Positions 61,267 through 64,000 of a DNA stretch of 64,000 bases are shown here, piece by piece. How positions within the stretch are numbered: position 1 is the stretch's first letter; the number at the start of each line of letters is the position of its first letter. Made by a program: the position numbers and the translations under genes. The notes beneath the pieces were generated by a model. It had not been told where the DNA came from. It did not search any database and was given only the letters and a program-made list of their open reading frames with translations. This DNA comes from DATBFG01 sp036558645 (GTDB taxonomy: Bacteria; Acidobacteriota; Terriglobia; Terriglobales; Acidobacteriaceae): positions 5,578 to 69,577 of the forward strand of contig DATBFG010000002.1 in the NCBI GenBank assembly GCA_036558645.1, given 5' to 3'.

Positions 61267-61411
61267 TCGTCGTCCTTTTCTTCCTCAGTTTTTCCACAAA
61301 CCAGGTCATCCAAAACCCTTGTCCGTCAAGCAAATCGAGGCTTCTTCAATGCTGTCAACTTATTTATGGGAAAGGATGTTTGGACTTCACAGTTCATGGT
61401 GAGGTATATGG

Positions 61412-61439
61412 TTGACAAAAAATTTCTACGGTCTAGAAT
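61412..61439 (+). promoter_or_regulatory. Sigma-70 type promoter of purC
   Basis: A consensus -35 TTGACA at 61412-61417 and a near-consensus -10 TAGAAT at 61434-61439 with a 16-base spacer lie 31 bases before the purC ATG. Confidence 0.7.
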
Positions 61440-61470
61440 ACGCGACGTTTTCTCACTGTAGAATTTTGAG

Positions 61471-62382
61471 ATGAACACACAAGTAATCGATCCCGTCTTG
61501 CTCCGCACCGATTTCCCCGACTTGGAACTGCATGCCAGCGGCAAGGTCCGCGATGTGTACAACCTGGACAAGGACCATCTTCTGTTTGTCGCCACGGACC
61601 GCATATCCGCATTCGACTACGTTCTGGCAACCGGCATTCCCCACAAGGGCCGTGTGTTGACCCAGATCTCACTGTTCTGGTTTCAGTTTCTTAAGGACAT
61701 AGTTCCGAATCATTTCGTGACGGTGGACGTAGACCAATACCCTGAGACTGTTCGCAAGTACGCGGACCAGTTGCGCGGACGATCGATGCTGGTGAAGCGT
61801 GGAGAGATGTTCCCGGTCGAGTGCGTTGTGCGCGGATACTTATCCGGTTCGGGATGGAAGGAATACAAGAGCAGCGGCAAGGTTTGCGGAATCGATCTAC
61901 CAACTGGCTTAAAGGAGTCGGATAAGCTACCGGAGCCGATTTTCACGCCCGCGACTAAGGAAAGCACCGGGCACGACATCAACATCTCGTTCGACGAGAT
62001 GTGCAAGATTGTCGACCCGGAACAAAGCCGCCGGCTTCGCGACATCAGTTTAAAGCTGTACAAGACTGCGGCCGATTATGCTCGGGAGAAGGGCATCATC
62101 ATCGCCGATACGAAGTTTGAGTTCGGTATCACGCCAGACGGCATCACGCTGGCGGACGAGGTCCTAACTCCGGATTCTTCGCGCTTCTGGCCGGCAGACC
62201 GTTACCAGCCGGGCAAGGCGCAGGATTCCTTCGACAAGCAATACGTTCGCGATTATCTGGAAGAAATCCGCTGGAACAAACAGCCGCCCGCGCCTTCCCT
62301 CCCCCACGAGGTGGCTGGTAAGACCAGTGAAAAATATGTCGAGGCTTACACGCGACTCACGGGCCGCGAGTTGGATGTGTAG
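61471..62382 (+). CDS. purC: SAICAR synthetase (phosphoribosylaminoimidazole-succinocarboxamide synthase)
   Basis: A 303-residue enzyme with SGKVRDVYNL near the N-terminus, ATDRISAFDYVLATGIPHKG, VVRGYLSGSGWKEYK and the metal/substrate segment IADTKFEFGI. It joins aspartate to CAIR in purine synthesis. Length and the AFDYVL motif are those of the longer (yeast ADE1-like) branch also found in bacteria. It has its own promoter and precedes cvpA by 24 bases. Confidence 0.95.
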   Translation: MNTQVIDPVLLRTDFPDLELHASGKVRDVYNLDKDHLLFVATDRISAFDYVLATGIPHKGRVLTQISLFWFQFLKDIVPNHFVTVDVDQYPETVRKYADQLRGRSMLVKRGEMFPVECVVRGYLSGSGWKEYKSSGKVCGIDLPTGLKESDKLPEPIFTPATKESTGHDINISFDEMCKIVDPEQSRRLRDISLKLYKTAADYAREKGIIIADTKFEFGITPDGITLADEVLTPDSSRFWPADRYQPGKAQDSFDKQYVRDYLEEIRWNKQPPAPSLPHEVAGKTSEKYVEAYTRLTGRELDV

Positions 62383-62406
62383 CAGTAGGGCCGCCTGGAG
62401 CAAAGT

Positions 62407-62955
62407 GTGAGCGCTGCGGACTGGCTCATTATTGCTTTTATTCTGCTGTCGGTGGTTACCGCGGCCAACCAGGGATTTTTCTTTGAGTTGTTTTCCCTGG
62501 CCGGGGTAATTGTCGGCTACGTGGTTGCAGTCTGGCAGTATTACCGCCTGGCTGCGTGGTTTCAGCCCTACGTTAAGGCGGAGTGGGTTGCAGATTTTTT
62601 AGGGTTTTTGCTGTTGTTTGCTGCGGTGCTTGCCCTGGCATCGATCCTGGGCAAGATTGTCCGCAAGCTCGTCAAGGAAGTTGGCCTGAGTTGGTTTGAC
62701 CGTTTTCTGGGAGCAGTGTTCGGTTTGTTGCGGGGCTGCCTGGCGGTTGCTGTGCTGCTTATGGCGCAGGCATCCTTCGCTCCAGGATCGAACTGGCTGA
62801 CTGGTTCGCAACTGGCTCCTTATTTTCTGATTGTGGGACGCGCGGCGATCTGGGTGGCACCTTCGCAATTGCGGGGGAAGTTTTACGAAGGATTGAACCT
62901 GTTGCGTCAGAACCGGCCCGTTGAGTCAAGCGGAAAATCACAAGCAGGCAAGTGA
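62407..62955 (+). CDS. cvpA: CvpA family membrane protein
   Basis: A 182-residue protein with four membrane helices (about 5-28, 30-50, 62-84, 100-122). The loop LVKEVGLSWFDRFLGAVFGLLRG is the signature of CvpA, named for colicin V production in E. coli. Its role is unclear but it often lies beside purine genes, as here behind purC. GTG start with GGAG 6 bases before. Confidence 0.87.
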   Translation: MSAADWLIIAFILLSVVTAANQGFFFELFSLAGVIVGYVVAVWQYYRLAAWFQPYVKAEWVADFLGFLLLFAAVLALASILGKIVRKLVKEVGLSWFDRFLGAVFGLLRGCLAVAVLLMAQASFAPGSNWLTGSQLAPYFLIVGRAAIWVAPSQLRGKFYEGLNLLRQNRPVESSGKSQAGK

Positions 62956-63003
62956 AATGGTCCAGCCATAGAAGGCAGCCTCCAACGAAGAAAGAGAGAT
63001 GCC

Positions 63004-63282
63004 GTGAAAGACCAGCTAGAAGCACTCATACTTCAGATGTATAAGAGCAACATACTTTATTCCGAGGCGGTTCGCGAATTCAAGAAGCGCTTCATCCTGA
63101 CTGTGCTCCAGGAGAACAAGGGGAATCAATGCAGGGCTGCTCGAGAATTGGGCATGCACCGCAACACTTTGAGCCGCACAATCACTGAACTTAAGATCGA
63201 TGTACGCCAGTTGCGAGACGGAGTAAAACGGCCGCCGCGCAGCGCGCGTCCAATGTCCTTTGAGAAAAAGGCTGTCCGGTAG
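63004..63282 (+). CDS. Fis-type helix-turn-helix protein
   Basis: A 92-residue protein whose C-terminal half matches the Fis DNA-binding unit: FILTVLQENKGNQCRAARELGMHRNTLSRTI, a helix-turn-helix of the NtrC/Fis family without the AAA+ domain. It should bend or bind DNA as a dimer. GTG start after GAGAGA. It follows cvpA by 48 bases and ends before a strong bidirectional terminator. Confidence 0.85.
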   Translation: MKDQLEALILQMYKSNILYSEAVREFKKRFILTVLQENKGNQCRAARELGMHRNTLSRTITELKIDVRQLRDGVKRPPRSARPMSFEKKAVR

Positions 63283-63324
63283 ACAAGCAGCTAGCAATTG
63301 GTCATTAGCTATGGAGCGCACGTA

Positions 63325-63352
63325 AAAATGCAGCCTCGAGAGGCTGCATTTT
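63325..63352. terminator. Bidirectional intrinsic terminator
   Basis: AAAATGCAGCCT-CGAG-AGGCTGCATTTT is a perfect 12-bp inverted repeat with A- and T-runs on its ends, placed between the convergent Fis-type and hypothetical genes. It can end transcription from both sides. Confidence 0.85.
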
Positions 63353-63394
63353 CCATTTGCTTCGAACTTCTACCCAACCACAGAGCCTTACTGC

Positions 63395-64000
63395 TTACGG
63401 CTTCTTGCGTACGGGAGGCTTCCGGGCAGGAGCTTTTGCCGGCGCCTTCGTCAGAAGCGTTCCCTCTTCCATGTTCATCACGAACGGACTGGGAGTATAC
63501 GAGGTTGGAGTTCCTTCGAAGTCAAGAGTTCCGCCTTCTTTCGGCATCAGCTTAGCGGGGATGGTGGTTGTCATTGTCAGCACAATATCCGCCCGCTTTG
63601 CATCGATGTCATCCTGGCTGGCCGCGATTTGGATCTCGGTCGGTGAGACACTCATGACCTGACCCTCCATCTGCAGCGGATTACCCTTGATCGCGCTCCA
63701 GACCTTTTCTGCATCTTCAGGAGCACCTGCCGAGAGGACCAACTCCCATTCGGCAAAGCTCATTTCCTTTGGGGGCTTGGTCTTCACCAACTCAGCAGCC
63801 TGTTGCGCCGGAGTAGGAGGAACATATTGCGTAACGCTGAATCCTGCGGGTGGCACCGGGGTAGTTTTCGTTGTCGCCAACAGTTCTGTCCAGCCCTGGT
63901 CGGAGCCGTGGAACTTCTTATACTGGCTCAGGCCATAGGACTGAATCTGAGCCTGACCGGGTGACCCGGCTGCGAGATTCGCGGCGCGTGCGATAAAGAA
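63395..64000 (-). CDS. Conserved acidobacterial hypothetical protein, partial
   Basis: The frame enters from beyond the right edge and stops at 63395, giving the last 201 residues. It contains SLQY-type segment SQYKKFHGSDQGW, a Pro-rich linker and then MSFAEWELVLSAGAPEDAEKVWSAI, VSPTEIQIAASQDDID and TSYTPSPFVMNM, ending in a basic Lys/Pro/Ala tail (KAPAKAPARKPPVRKKP). I recall this arrangement from exported acidobacterial proteins with TPR regions before it, but the function is unknown. The start lies outside the window. Confidence 0.65.
   Translation of the reverse strand, partial: FFIARAANLAAGSPGQAQIQSYGLSQYKKFHGSDQGWTELLATTKTTPVPPAGFSVTQYVPPTPAQQAAELVKTKPPKEMSFAEWELVLSAGAPEDAEKVWSAIKGNPLQMEGQVMSVSPTEIQIAASQDDIDAKRADIVLTMTTTIPAKLMPKEGGTLDFEGTPTSYTPSPFVMNMEEGTLLTKAPAKAPARKPPVRKKP

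Overview
The window reads as chromosomal DNA of an acidobacterium (Acidobacteriota, Terriglobia-like). Grounds: a homocysteine S-methyltransferase/methylenetetrahydrofolate reductase fusion, a one-polypeptide LptF-LptG fusion, a BshB1-type deacetylase, GloVer-repeat and FG-GAP secreted proteins, many TTG/GTG starts preceded by GGAG-type ribosome binding sites, and several exported hypotheticals of the kind common in that phylum. This is by recognition; no database search was possible. I see no rRNA, tRNA, CRISPR array, insertion sequence, integrase or phage gene.

Layout. 1-4.5 kb: end of a helical-repeat protein, DUF2277, an M20 peptidase, a SET-domain protein, a DHH phosphoesterase and a zinc-ribbon membrane protein. 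4.5-9.5 kb: a flavin/iron locus, with a Fur regulator, ApbE flavin transferase, its FMN-binding substrate, a broken di-haem cytochrome gene, an outer-membrane porin and, divergent across an operator-rich gap, a second Fur-family regulator. 9.6-20.6 kb: penicillin acylase, beta-propeller lipoprotein, the methionine/folate fusion, xseB, a receiver-like protein, ispA, bshB1, glgB and a membrane-tailed response regulator. 20.8-28.9 kb: M28 peptidase, LptFG, a second propeller lipoprotein, and a Cpx-like envelope-stress system (kinase, regulator, divergent Spy/CpxP protein) with an exact CpxR-type box between the divergent genes.

29-38 kb: ABC exporter, methyltransferase and FAD reductase; bactofilin; an exported hypothetical; and a mazG - GNAT - menC-like operon that fits N-succinylamino acid metabolism. 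38.5-41.7 kb: glpD and a glycerophosphodiesterase, convergent and sharing one CTAG for both stop codons. 41.7-45.2 kb: a pteridine operon (glycosyltransferase, two PTPS paralogues, folE, SDR) whose PTPS motifs match the tetrahydrobiopterin-type enzyme rather than QueD; one paralogue has lost its catalytic histidine. 45.2-56.9 kb: TlpA-like thioredoxin, glycine oxidase, GloVer protein, an ABC-2-type exporter, an M20 dipeptidase, an FG-GAP protein, a small zone of gene remnants and a secreted protein. 57-64 kb: smc with a large acidic insertion in its ATPase head, purC, cvpA, a Fis-type DNA-binding protein and the end of another hypothetical.

The points most worth following are the PTPS-II/folE/SDR cluster, the flavinylation locus with its deleted cytochrome and palindrome-rich Fur operator, and the CpxR-type site. 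Starts were often moved downstream of the longest open frame where a ribosome binding site, signal peptide or family N-terminus argued for it.
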